Shown one piece after another: positions 1-8,108 of a DNA stretch of 64,000 nt (positions within the stretch are counted from its first letter, which is position 1; every line of letters starts with the position of its first letter). The stretch covers positions 1,240,001-1,304,000 of the forward strand of contig NZ_JBEXAC010000002.1 in NCBI RefSeq assembly GCF_040567655.1. The letters run 5' to 3'. The notes under the pieces were generated by a model. The model saw only the letters and a list, made by a program, of their open reading frames with translations, was not told where the DNA came from and did no database searches. This stretch comes from Chitinophaga sp. H8 (GTDB lineage Bacteria > Bacteroidota > Bacteroidia > Chitinophagales > Chitinophagaceae). A program made the position numbers and the translations under genes.

Positions 1-1
1 G

Positions 2-139
2 GGACTCTCCTACCCTGAAATAGCGCGACAGCTTTCTATTTCCCCAAAAACAGTGGAGGGGCATATGTCTAAAGCCCTGAAATTCCTGCGTCACCGTCTG
101 GGAGGACTGATGCAGGTGTTCCTGCTATTGCTGTACTGA
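2..139 (+). CDS. ECF sigma-70 factor, C-terminal fragment (cut by window edge)
   Basis: Only the last 45 codons are present, read in frame 2 up to TGA at 137-139. They contain the helix-turn-helix of sigma region 4 (GLSYPEIARQLSISPKTVEG), the part that contacts the -35 region, and a hydrophobic C-terminal tail (MQVFLLLLY). The sigma factor at 25231-25812 ends in a similar hydrophobic tail. It lies 120 bp upstream of a FecR gene, which is the normal sigma/anti-sigma order in Bacteroidota. I infer that this sigma factor is controlled by that FecR and drives the SusC/SusD genes downstream. The N-terminal part lies outside the window. Confidence 0.85.
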   Translation, partial: GLSYPEIARQLSISPKTVEGHMSKALKFLRHRLGGLMQVFLLLLY

Positions 140-259
140 TCGCTTTGAGAGGGCCGTTCACTCCCTCTTTTTCCTGCCGTACCCTTCTTTTCCAACTATT
201 TATAAAATATTTTCACCGGAGCAAGGGTGTTTTGATTCCTGTACGTATAACTATAACAT

Positions 260-1282
260 ATGCCCATTTTAAAAGAACAGATAGCACGTTATCTGGCAGG
301 TAATTGCCAGGAGGAAGAACACCAGCGGATAGCTGCCCACCTGCAGCAACATCCGGAGGAGCTGGAGCAATTCCTGGATGAGCAGGGATGGGGAGCGGAA
401 ATGACAATACCGGAGGAGCAATCCCTTCGTATGCTGGCAGGTATTCAACGAAAGACAGGCAAAATAAGAAAGGGCATTATATGGACAAGTGTGGCTGCTG
501 CAGCTATAGCTGGGGCTCTTGCATTAGGCTGGTATACTTATGAAAGGGAAGTACCGCCTGCTGCATTACCAGTGGCGCAGGTGCCTGTAATTCAGCAGCG
601 CCCTGCGTTTAATGAGGTAGGCGTGTTCCAGCAGGCGGATAGCGTAGTATTATTGCCGGATGGCTCCCGGGCTACTTTACGCAGGAATACCGTGATCCGC
701 TATGATACTGCTTTTGACAGAGGTAATCGTGCCCTGCATTTACAGGGGGAAGCAGTATTTGATGTTGTAAAGCGGGCTGCATTGCCCTTTACGGTATACA
801 GCGGGCAGGTAAGTACTACCGCTTTGGGTACAGTGTTTATGGTGAGTGCCTGGAAGCATACACATCAGGTAAAGGTGCGGCTGATGAGCGGAAAGGTAGT
901 GGTAAAAACAAACGGGCAGCGGAGTACCTATCTGCGGCCGGGTCAGGAGCTGGCCTGGAATGAGGAACAGCAGGATATGAACGTATATGTATATGGACAA
1001 AAACCAAAGCTGCCTGTTGTAAAAGCAACAGTGGCCGGCACTACAGTACATATTACAGATGGGCATATAGAATTTGTGAAATGTCCGGTAGAAGAGGTAT
1101 TCAGTGTGCTGCGGAAAGAATACGGGATCACTATTACAGCCAACGCTGCGGACCTGAAAGGTTGTTTCTTTAGTGGAGCACTTTCCGGCCCGGGCGAAGT
1201 AAATGATATCATCGAAACCATTGCAACATTAAATCAGTTAGCGGTTATGCAGGATGAAACCGGCTATCATATAAGTAAGTAA
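260..1282 (+). CDS. FecR family anti-sigma factor
   Basis: Inner-membrane anti-sigma factor of 340 aa. The cytoplasmic N-terminus (1-70) would bind the sigma factor. A single membrane helix follows at about 72-93 (GIIWTSVAAAAIAGALALGW). The periplasmic part holds a FecR domain at about 120-240 (VVLLPDGSRATLRRNTVIRY, LQGEAVFDV) and a C-terminal DUF4974-type domain at about 265-335. In the Fec model this periplasmic part touches the STN domain of a TonB receptor and passes the signal to the sigma factor. It sits between an ECF sigma fragment and a SusC gene 54 bp downstream. The length is normal for the family. The odd point is that the SusC next to it has no STN domain, so its signalling partner may be encoded elsewhere. 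Confidence 0.9.
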   Translation: MPILKEQIARYLAGNCQEEEHQRIAAHLQQHPEELEQFLDEQGWGAEMTIPEEQSLRMLAGIQRKTGKIRKGIIWTSVAAAAIAGALALGWYTYEREVPPAALPVAQVPVIQQRPAFNEVGVFQQADSVVLLPDGSRATLRRNTVIRYDTAFDRGNRALHLQGEAVFDVVKRAALPFTVYSGQVSTTALGTVFMVSAWKHTHQVKVRLMSGKVVVKTNGQRSTYLRPGQELAWNEEQQDMNVYVYGQKPKLPVVKATVAGTTVHITDGHIEFVKCPVEEVFSVLRKEYGITITANAADLKGCFFSGALSGPGEVNDIIETIATLNQLAVMQDETGYHISK

Positions 1283-1336
1283 TCCAATTTTTACAGGCAC
1301 CAACGGACAACAGTTATTCATGCAAAGGTGAATAGC

Positions 1337-4300
1337 ATGGCAATGCTTTGTCGCAAAACAAACGTTATGATTAGATTTTCAAAACAGCTGCTGAGTCGCT
1401 GTAGCTGGCTTTTTGCCGCCTTATGGCTACTGTCGCTAACGGCCAATGCACAAAACACCGGAGGAACGATTACTGGTGTAGTGAAAAATGAGAAGGGCGA
1501 AACCTTACCGGGGGTAACGGTGGGTATTATTAATGCAGATTCTACTTTTCGTAAAGGACAGGTAACAGACGGTCAGGGCGTTTTCCTGATCACTGATATT
1601 CCGGCAGGTGGTCCTTACACTATTTCCTTTACCTCTATTGGGTATAATAAACACCAATTGAAAGATTACCGCCTGGCAGCAGGTGAAAAAGTATCCCTCC
1701 TGATCAGACTGAAAGAATCTGCTACAGAACTGAACCAGCTGGTGGTGATTGGTTATGGTACACAAAAGAAAAGTAATGTGTCTACCTCTATTGCTACAGT
1801 AGGAAGTGAATTTATTGGTAAACAATCGATCCTGCGGGTAGAACAGGCTTTACAGGGTAGCGCGCCTGGCGTACTCGTATTGAGCCCTTCCGGACAGCCA
1901 GGTGAAAAGCCGATGATCCGTATCCGTGGTACTGGTACCAATAAAAACCCGGACCCGTTATACATCGTAGATGGATTTCCGGTGAATGATATTGAATATC
2001 TCAATCCGAATGATATTGAACGGATGGATGTACTGAAAGATGCGGCTTCTGCGGCTATTTATGGTGCCAGAGGTGCTAACGGTGTGGTATTGATCACTAC
2101 TAAAAGCGGTAAAAAAGGCCCTGCAAGAATCAGCTACGATGGATATTATGGTATACAGAATGCCTGGCGCAAAGTACCCGTATTGAATGGTACGGAATAT
2201 GCAGAGATGATGAATGAAGGTGCGAGAAATGCCAATCAGGCCGAACCTTTTACCAACCCGTCACAGTATGGCAAAGGCACCAACTGGCAGGATGCTACTT
2301 TTCAGAAAAATGCGCCTATCACCAGTCATAATGTTGCAGTAAGCGGTGGTAATGAAAACTCCACCTACTTTACATCCTTCTCTTATTTTGGACAACAGGG
2401 TATCGTGGGTGGCGACAGATCACAGTTTGAACGTTATACCATCCGCCTGAACGGGGACCAGAAAGTAAAGGATTTCTTACGTATAGGCGTAAGTTTAAGT
2501 TACATGAACACTTCCAGCAGGGGGATCAACAGTAATGCCGACTATGGTGGCGTACTGAATAACAGTATCAACCTGGACCCGCTTACACCGGTATATGAAA
2601 CCGATCCTGATAAATTAAATAACCCGGTGCTGTACCCTGCTAATGCGGTAAGAAATGGTAACCAGATATATGGTATTTCTTCTATCATCACGGATGGTCC
2701 TACCAACCCGCTGGCAGCAATGGCACTTGCCAACAGCAAGAACAAAAACGATAAAATATTGGGTAATGCCTATGGCGAAGTAGATATCTGGAAGGGATTA
2801 AAATTCCGTTCATCGCTGGGTATTGAAGTAAACAATTACAGCAGTAGCAGCTTTACTCCAGGGCACTACCTGAACAGTGCTACCAAAACAGATATCAGCC
2901 TGGTAGGAAAAGGTTTTTCCCGCCGCTATACCTGGCAGGTGGAAAATGTATTGTCTTACAACCGCACTTTCGACAAACATAATGTACAGGCCTTATTAGG
3001 ACATACCGCTTTGAAGTCTTCTTTCGAGAACCTGGGTGGTTCCCGTCCTGACCTGATCACCAGCGATCCTAATATGGCTTATATTGACCTGGCTACCAAC
3101 GAAACCCTGAATAAGGTAAATGGTGGTGCAGATGTAAGATCACTGCTGTCTTATTTTGGCAGGATCGCCTATGATTATGACGGCAAATACCTGCTGTCCG
3201 GAACATTACGCCGCGATGGATCTTCCCGCTTTGGCCGTAATAACCCCTTCGCTACTTTCCCTTCTGTATCTGCAGGCTGGGTAGTATCCAGAGAAGGTTT
3301 CTTTGAGTCCAATACCGTGACTTTCCTGAAGCTGCGTGGCTCCTGGGGGCAGAATGGTAACGAAAATATCGGTGATAACTCCTTCCCCTGGGCTGCAGGC
3401 ATGGTGCTGGGCAACGGATATACGTTTATCCAGCCTACCGGTGAAGAATACTATTTAAACGGAGTAGCCTCCGGGGCAGTACCTAACCCTAACCTGAAAT
3501 GGGAAACTTCCGAACAAACAAACTTCGGGGTAGACGTGGAACTGTGGAAAGGAAAACTCGCATTTACAGCAGATTATTATAACAAAAAGACAATCGGCCT
3601 GTTGTTCAACCCTCCTATTATGGCTATCGTAGGTAACCCTTCCCCTTATGTAAATGGTGGATCTGTTTCTAATAAAGGAGTAGAATTAGGTATTACCTAT
3701 AAGAACCAGGTAAATAATGACCTGAGCTTTAATGTAACGGTGAATGGCGCTTACAATAAGAACAACGTAATAGATATTAACAATGCTGCCAAGGCAGTAG
3801 CTGGTGCCGGATATATCGGTGCCGGTGCGGTAACCAGAATGCAGATCGGTAATCCTATCGGTTACTTATGGGGATACAAAACAGATGGTATCTTCCAGAA
3901 TCAGCAGGAAATAGATGAGTATACCAAAGACGGTAAAAAGATACAGCCTAAGGCTGTACCTGGTGACCTGAAATTTGTAGACCTGAATGGGGATGGTAAA
4001 CTGGATAATAACGATAAAACCATCATTGGTGATCCTAACCCGGATGTAACCGCTGGTATCAACCTGAATGTGACGTACAAACAATTTGACTTCAGCATGT
4101 TTGCTGTGGGAATGTTTGGTCATCAGTTGCTGAACGGACTATACCGCTACGATATCAAAATGGCTAATATGCCACGCCAGTTCCTCGACAGGTGGACAGA
4201 AGAAGGTTCTGATGCTAAGTTCCCCCGCTTTACGTTTGCGGATAACAATGGCAACCACAACAATGTATCTGATGTATATATAGAGAATGCCAGCTATGTG

Positions 4301-4528
4301 CGTATCAAGAATATCCAGATCGGTTATACGTTTCCGGAAGCACTGGTAAAGAAAGCAAAGCTGAATAACCTGCGCGTATATGTAGCGGCAGATAATCCTT
4401 TCACCTTTACCAAATACACTGGTTTTGATCCTGAAATTGGTGCACGTGATGCGCTCAATTTAGGGATAGACCACGGGGTATATCCGCAGGCAAGAGCTTT
4501 CCGGGTAGGTGTAAATGTTAACTTATAA
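1337..4528 (+). CDS. SusC/RagA-family TonB-linked outer membrane receptor (no STN domain)
   Basis: TonB-dependent outer membrane receptor of about 1,063 aa that would import a glycan, peptide or similar ligand together with the SusD-like lipoprotein encoded 27 bp downstream. In order it shows a signal peptide ending LSLTANAQ, a carboxypeptidase-regulatory-like beta domain (TITGVVKNEKGETLPGVTV), the SusC linker LNQLVVIGYGTQKK, a plug domain (IRIRGTGTNKNPDPLYIVDG, DVLKDAASAAIYGARGANGV) and a long beta-barrel ending in aromatic/hydrophobic residues (RVGVNVNL). There is no STN secretin/TonB signalling domain between the signal peptide and the regulatory-like domain. I chose the ATG at 1337 because AAAGGTG lies 6 nt upstream. 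GTG 1328 and ATG 1367 are in frame, and the latter gives a shorter, cleaner signal peptide. The ligand cannot be told from the sequence. Confidence 0.92.
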   Translation: MAMLCRKTNVMIRFSKQLLSRCSWLFAALWLLSLTANAQNTGGTITGVVKNEKGETLPGVTVGIINADSTFRKGQVTDGQGVFLITDIPAGGPYTISFTSIGYNKHQLKDYRLAAGEKVSLLIRLKESATELNQLVVIGYGTQKKSNVSTSIATVGSEFIGKQSILRVEQALQGSAPGVLVLSPSGQPGEKPMIRIRGTGTNKNPDPLYIVDGFPVNDIEYLNPNDIERMDVLKDAASAAIYGARGANGVVLITTKSGKKGPARISYDGYYGIQNAWRKVPVLNGTEYAEMMNEGARNANQAEPFTNPSQYGKGTNWQDATFQKNAPITSHNVAVSGGNENSTYFTSFSYFGQQGIVGGDRSQFERYTIRLNGDQKVKDFLRIGVSLSYMNTSSRGINSNADYGGVLNNSINLDPLTPVYETDPDKLNNPVLYPANAVRNGNQIYGISSIITDGPTNPLAAMALANSKNKNDKILGNAYGEVDIWKGLKFRSSLGIEVNNYSSSSFTPGHYLNSATKTDISLVGKGFSRRYTWQVENVLSYNRTFDKHNVQALLGHTALKSSFENLGGSRPDLITSDPNMAYIDLATNETLNKVNGGADVRSLLSYFGRIAYDYDGKYLLSGTLRRDGSSRFGRNNPFATFPSVSAGWVVSREGFFESNTVTFLKLRGSWGQNGNENIGDNSFPWAAGMVLGNGYTFIQPTGEEYYLNGVASGAVPNPNLKWETSEQTNFGVDVELWKGKLAFTADYYNKKTIGLLFNPPIMAIVGNPSPYVNGGSVSNKGVELGITYKNQVNNDLSFNVTVNGAYNKNNVIDINNAAKAVAGAGYIGAGAVTRMQIGNPIGYLWGYKTDGIFQNQQEIDEYTKDGKKIQPKAVPGDLKFVDLNGDGKLDNNDKTIIGDPNPDVTAGINLNVTYKQFDFSMFAVGMFGHQLLNGLYRYDIKMANMPRQFLDRWTEEGSDAKFPRFTFADNNGNHNNVSDVYIENASYVRIKNIQIGYTFPEALVKKAKLNNLRVYVAADNPFTFTKYTGFDPEIGARDALNLGIDHGVYPQARAFRVGVNVNL

Positions 4529-4555
4529 TCATTGGTCACAGTAAACGTTTAAAGT

Positions 4556-6121
4556 ATGAACAAGAGATATCGCTATATAAAACACGTATGTGTATCGCTA
4601 TTACTGGTTACGGCCGGGTGTAGCAAGTCTTTCCTTGAGCTGGATCCACCATCGCAGATTGTTGAGAGCAACTTTTTCCGTAATGAAAAGGAAGCTAATC
4701 AGGCATTGGCCGGTGTATATCATGTGTTGCAATGGGGCCAGTGGATGGGTTTTCACCCCAGCCATTGCTGGAGTGAAGCTGCTTCTGATGATGCCTATTC
4801 CGGTGGTGGTAGTCAGAGTGATGGGGTAGGTATCAAAGCATTGGACCAGTTCCGTATCGTAACCATTGGTGACCAGACCTATCGTGGGTTATGGTCTATC
4901 TATTACGCCGGTATTGCACGTGCGAATGTATACCTGGATAAAATTAACAGTGTAAGTGCATCAGACGAATTCAAAAAGATCACTACTGCGGAAGCTAAGT
5001 TTTTACGGGCCTATTTTTACTTTGAGCTGGTACGCTGGTATGAAAACGTACCGTTGGTTACAGCACCATTGGTAGATGCTAGCCAGTACAACCAGCCACA
5101 GGCAAAACCGGAAGCGGTATTCAATCAGATCGCTAAAGACCTGGAAGATGCAATGGCAGACTTGCCTAAGAAAAGCCAGCGTCAAACCGGGGGACATGTT
5201 ACCCATTGGGGTGCCAAAGCTTTGATGGCCAGGGTATACCTGTTTAACAAGGGTGTATACAACCGCGATCTGCAGGCAGGTGAAAAGGTGATCAATAAAA
5301 CAATAGCCCGTGCTTACCTGGAAGATGTGATCAATAACGGTGGCTTTAAACTGGTAGACAACTTTGCTGACATCTGGAGAAAAGCCTATGAATTTAATAC
5401 CGAGTCGGTATTTGAAATTGATTTCAGTGGGTTGATTACCGTGAGCAATGTAAATGATCAGCGTGCTGGCCAGGGTAACTTCAGTGTGCACATGTTTGCT
5501 CCAAGAGGGATTAATGATCCGGTATTTACAGCTGGCTGGAGCTATGGCACTATTACCCAGTCGCTGTATGAAGAATTTGAAGTGGACGATCCCCGCAGGG
5601 ATGAAACGATCCTGTATGGCAGCGCCTTCTCTTCTATTGCTAAAAGCTGGCAGTATACCGGTTATTTCAATAAAAAGTACAGCACTCACCAGGAATATAA
5701 AGCTGGTGCCAATAGTGATGCTAACTGGGGTAATAACTACCGCTCCATCCGTTATTCAGATGTACTGCTTATGGCGGCTGAACTCTGGCTGGGCGATGAC
5801 CAGGGCAAAGCGAATGGTTACCTGAAAGAAGTAAGAGATCGTGTGAAGATGCCGGTGGCTACTGCTACTACCGAAAGCATCCGTCACGAACGCCGTGTAG
5901 AACTGGCAGGTGAAGGTATCCGCTACTGGGATTTGCTGCGCTATGGACTACCATATGCTAAACAGCAGATAGATGCTTCCAGTAAAAGAGGTCCGGACTA
6001 TGATGGCGATCAAAGCCGCTTCACCATGGACTGGGATGTATCTAAACGTGGCAGATTACCCATCCCGCAACAGGAAGTGGATATTGCCAATGGAGTATTA
6101 ATCCAGAACGAAGGGTATTAG
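4556..6121 (+). CDS. RagB/SusD-family outer membrane lipoprotein
   Basis: Surface lipoprotein of 521 aa that would act as the lid and ligand-binding partner of the SusC receptor just upstream. The signal peptide ends at a lipobox with Cys22 (LVTAGC). The SusD N-terminal signature follows (FLELDPPSQIVESNFFRNE, QALAGVYHVL), then the TPR-rich core (AEAKFLRAYFYFELVRWYENVPLV, ALMARVYLF) and the C-terminal block (IRHERRVELAGEGIRYWDLLRYG, LPIPQQEVDIANG). The length is normal for SusD. It is the last gene of the locus, and a strong hairpin follows 16 bp after the stop. Confidence 0.92.
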   Translation: MNKRYRYIKHVCVSLLLVTAGCSKSFLELDPPSQIVESNFFRNEKEANQALAGVYHVLQWGQWMGFHPSHCWSEAASDDAYSGGGSQSDGVGIKALDQFRIVTIGDQTYRGLWSIYYAGIARANVYLDKINSVSASDEFKKITTAEAKFLRAYFYFELVRWYENVPLVTAPLVDASQYNQPQAKPEAVFNQIAKDLEDAMADLPKKSQRQTGGHVTHWGAKALMARVYLFNKGVYNRDLQAGEKVINKTIARAYLEDVINNGGFKLVDNFADIWRKAYEFNTESVFEIDFSGLITVSNVNDQRAGQGNFSVHMFAPRGINDPVFTAGWSYGTITQSLYEEFEVDDPRRDETILYGSAFSSIAKSWQYTGYFNKKYSTHQEYKAGANSDANWGNNYRSIRYSDVLLMAAELWLGDDQGKANGYLKEVRDRVKMPVATATTESIRHERRVELAGEGIRYWDLLRYGLPYAKQQIDASSKRGPDYDGDQSRFTMDWDVSKRGRLPIPQQEVDIANGVLIQNEGY

Positions 6122-6136
6122 AAAATAGCAGCAAGT

Positions 6137-6191
6137 ACTCCCAATGTTTTCCTGTTCTTTGACTATTGAAGGGAAAATATTGGGAGTTTTG
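6137..6191 (+). terminator. Rho-independent terminator after the first SusC/SusD locus
   Basis: A 16-bp inverted repeat, 6137-6152 against 6172-6187, has a single mismatch (ACTCCCAATGTTTTCC against GGAAAATATTGGGAGT) and is followed by TTTTGTT. It ends the fecR-susC-susD transcript. Confidence 0.8.
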
Positions 6192-6276
6192 TTATGTATT
6201 GAGTAGAATACGTAAGAAGTAATGATCTAAAACCTTATCTGATATTTAGAGGAAAGTTGATTATAGCATTATCAGG

Positions 6277-6325
6277 GTGCAATAAATGTGCAATTATTGT
6301 GCAATGTGTGCAATTATTGTGCAAT
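6277..6325. repeat. Five phased GTGCAAT repeats
   Basis: GTGCAAT occurs at 6277, 6288, 6299, 6308 and 6319, so spacings are 11, 11, 9 and 11 bp, close to one helical turn. The last two pairs form a 20-bp direct repeat (6287-6306 and 6307-6326). The block lies directly after the stop of the minus-strand AlbA_2 gene, between two convergent genes. It could bind a protein cooperatively or be a replication-slippage relic. Its function is unknown. Confidence 0.6.
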
Positions 6326-6327
6326 GC

Positions 6328-7647
6328 TTACCCAATTATATAGAAAGCTCCTACGCCTTTAGCACCACTTGACTTTAAGATGTTTAATTGGGTTAATTCC
6401 CTTAGGTCAGCACTTGCCGTATTCCTCGAAACATTAAATAGCTCCTGGTACTTCTTATTGGTGACCTTTTCATTTTGCATTACATAAAGAACAGCTTTCA
6501 CCTGACGTTCATTCAATCCCATTTTTTTTAGGCCTGGTTCATTATAATGATTTTTGAAAAGTGTTACTTGAATGCCGCCATCCTGCTCGATAATTTCAGG
6601 CTCAGGTAACCCTGCTTCTTTACAGGATTGTAAAATCTTAAGCGTGCCACGCCCCCACGCATCAATATAGCCGCCTTTAAAACATGCGTCTGCAATTAAA
6701 GGATTCCGTGGACGGGAAGGATGCTGCCGTTTAAGTGCATCGAGTGATAAACCTTGAGGTAATAATCCCTCGTTCCAGCTACTAAAACGGTTGTCATACA
6801 TTCTGATTTGAATGGCACCACCTGTATAGTTTCGGTGAACCAGTGCATTTAACAACATTTCCCGTAAGGCCGCCACGGGGTACTCCCCTTTCTCAATGCG
6901 TAATAAACCTTCGAAATTTACGGCCTTTATGAAAAATTTCTTATTCAGTATATCCTCAACCTCATGTAAAATATGTATTAAGCATCCTTCAGTTGTTTCC
7001 TGAAATTTCAGATCATCATGAGAAGTACCAAAGCGCCCCATTTTTAGTACCATATTAGGATAGAAGCGTCCAGGATCTTTTCCAAACAGAATAATAGCGG
7101 CACGTTTTATTTTTCCTTCTTTGGTAAGCCGTAGTTTTTCTAATAATTCAGCTATTGTAAGCCCTTCCAGATTACGTAAGCGTCCGCTTTTTTCGACCGC
7201 TTTAAGGTAGAGGTCAACTGCATGAGGATCAATATCATTAATAGTCGCAGAAGACTCAACCACATCATCCCAGCTTTTACCCGTTTTTTGTAGCAAAAAT
7301 TCTACTAAAGCATTACCTTTTAATTCTTGTTTAGTGCTGCCACTACGGGTATAATAAATGCCCCTTAATGAAATAGGAACAACATAAGGTGGGGTAATTA
7401 CTTCAAGGTAGTATAATCCTCTCCTTTCATGAAGATTCACTTCCACTATAATGCCTAAAATATCACGGATTTTATTAGGTAAATCTTCCATCAGTTTTTT
7501 ATAATCGGAAATACCTACAACTTTACCATTGTCGTCTTTTCCAATATAAATAGTACCACCTTGACTATTGGCAAAACCAACTATCCATTTCAGGTAATCG
7601 TCATGCCAACTTTGTTTGTACTCAATGTTTTGGTGCTCTGCCATCAT
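6328..7647 (-). CDS. AlbA_2 (Schlafen-like) ATP-binding helix-turn-helix protein
   Basis: A stand-alone protein of about 439 aa. The N-terminal AlbA_2/Schlafen-type domain (about 1-130) begins EHQNIEYKQSWHDDYLKWIV and contains FANSQGGTIYIGKDDNG. The middle holds the family block LREMLLNALVHRNYTGGAIQ and GGYIDAWGRGTLKI. A winged helix (EKVTNKKYQELFNVSRNTAS) closes the C-terminus. Such proteins are usually annotated as putative transcriptional regulators or ATP-dependent DNA helicase-related proteins, and their biochemical role is poorly known. The open frame extends to 7710, but ATG 7647 (or 7644) removes an implausible hydrophobic leader and begins where the domain begins. It has no operon partners and its neighbours are unrelated, which fits an accessory gene. 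Confidence 0.8.
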   Translation of the reverse strand: MMAEHQNIEYKQSWHDDYLKWIVGFANSQGGTIYIGKDDNGKVVGISDYKKLMEDLPNKIRDILGIIVEVNLHERRGLYYLEVITPPYVVPISLRGIYYTRSGSTKQELKGNALVEFLLQKTGKSWDDVVESSATINDIDPHAVDLYLKAVEKSGRLRNLEGLTIAELLEKLRLTKEGKIKRAAIILFGKDPGRFYPNMVLKMGRFGTSHDDLKFQETTEGCLIHILHEVEDILNKKFFIKAVNFEGLLRIEKGEYPVAALREMLLNALVHRNYTGGAIQIRMYDNRFSSWNEGLLPQGLSLDALKRQHPSRPRNPLIADACFKGGYIDAWGRGTLKILQSCKEAGLPEPEIIEQDGGIQVTLFKNHYNEPGLKKMGLNERQVKAVLYVMQNEKVTNKKYQELFNVSRNTASADLRELTQLNILKSSGAKGVGAFYIIG

Positions 7648-7988
7648 GTAGAAAAATAGGGTTAAAAAACATTCATATTGTGGGCTAAAAAATATTATGC
7701 CTGGTATCAAGATCAGGTATCTTGCACTATTAAAAACTAATTTCGTTAAATTTTCTCACATATGTAGCAGCAGTTTGTAAGATACAGACCTTAATCGCTG
7801 TGTGGTAAATTATCCTACTTAACATAACGTTAGTGCCCTTATCCTGCCTTTTGCCAGGGCTTTGCCTGAGAGTATCCAGCCTTCAAATAAAAGCTTTGAG
7901 CCATGAGCAAATTGCAGCGAAAAAGCAACATTCTTCTCCGCTATCCATCATTCGCTGCATTTAAGCTAGCAGCTCATACCTCATCCCA

Positions 7989-8011
7989 TTTCCGGAAATT
8001 TTGTCCGGAAC
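7989..8011. promoter_or_regulatory. Candidate upstream activator sites (paired TCCGGA palindromes)
   Basis: TTTCCGGAAA (7989-7998) and GTCCGGAAC (8003-8011) share the palindrome TCCGGA, with centres 13 bp apart. They lie about 60-80 bp upstream of the candidate sigma-54 -24 element, a normal place for NtrC-type enhancer sites. The natural candidate binder is the response regulator encoded at 14013-15383. This is an inference from position and symmetry. Confidence 0.35.
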
Positions 8012-8068
8012 CGAACAAAAACAGAAAGCTGTTTTCCTGTAAATTCTTGATAGGCAGGTAATTGTGTT

Positions 8069-8084
8069 TGGCATTGCTATTGGA
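8069..8084 (+). promoter_or_regulatory. Candidate sigma-54 (RpoN) promoter of the exporter operon
   Basis: TGGCATTGCTATTGGA matches the sigma-54 consensus TGGCACGNNNNTTGCW at the TGGCA and TTG blocks. The two G-rich elements have the required 10-bp spacing, but the -12 element is GG instead of GC. Transcription would start near 8095, about 14 nt before the ATG. The operon encodes an NtrC-type activator, which supports the call. Confidence 0.45.
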
Positions 8085-8108
8085 ACATTCCTGGTCTAAA
8101 ATGAAAAC

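Larger units (their letters stand above)
7648..8108. other. Intergenic region with exporter operon control sequences
   Basis: This 461-bp gap separates the divergent AlbA_2 gene and exporter operon. It holds an imperfect inverted repeat (7897-7920 against 7952-7976, arms TGAGC...TTGCAGCGA and TCGCTGCATTT...GCTCA), two TCCGGA palindromes, a small hairpin AAAACAG-AAAG-CTGTTTT (8018-8035) and a sigma-54-like promoter. I see no gene in it. Confidence 0.6.

Noticed and set aside
5003..5689. 228-codon minus-strand frame inside the first SusD gene
   Set aside because: It is antisense to a clear SusD gene and shows no domain of its own.
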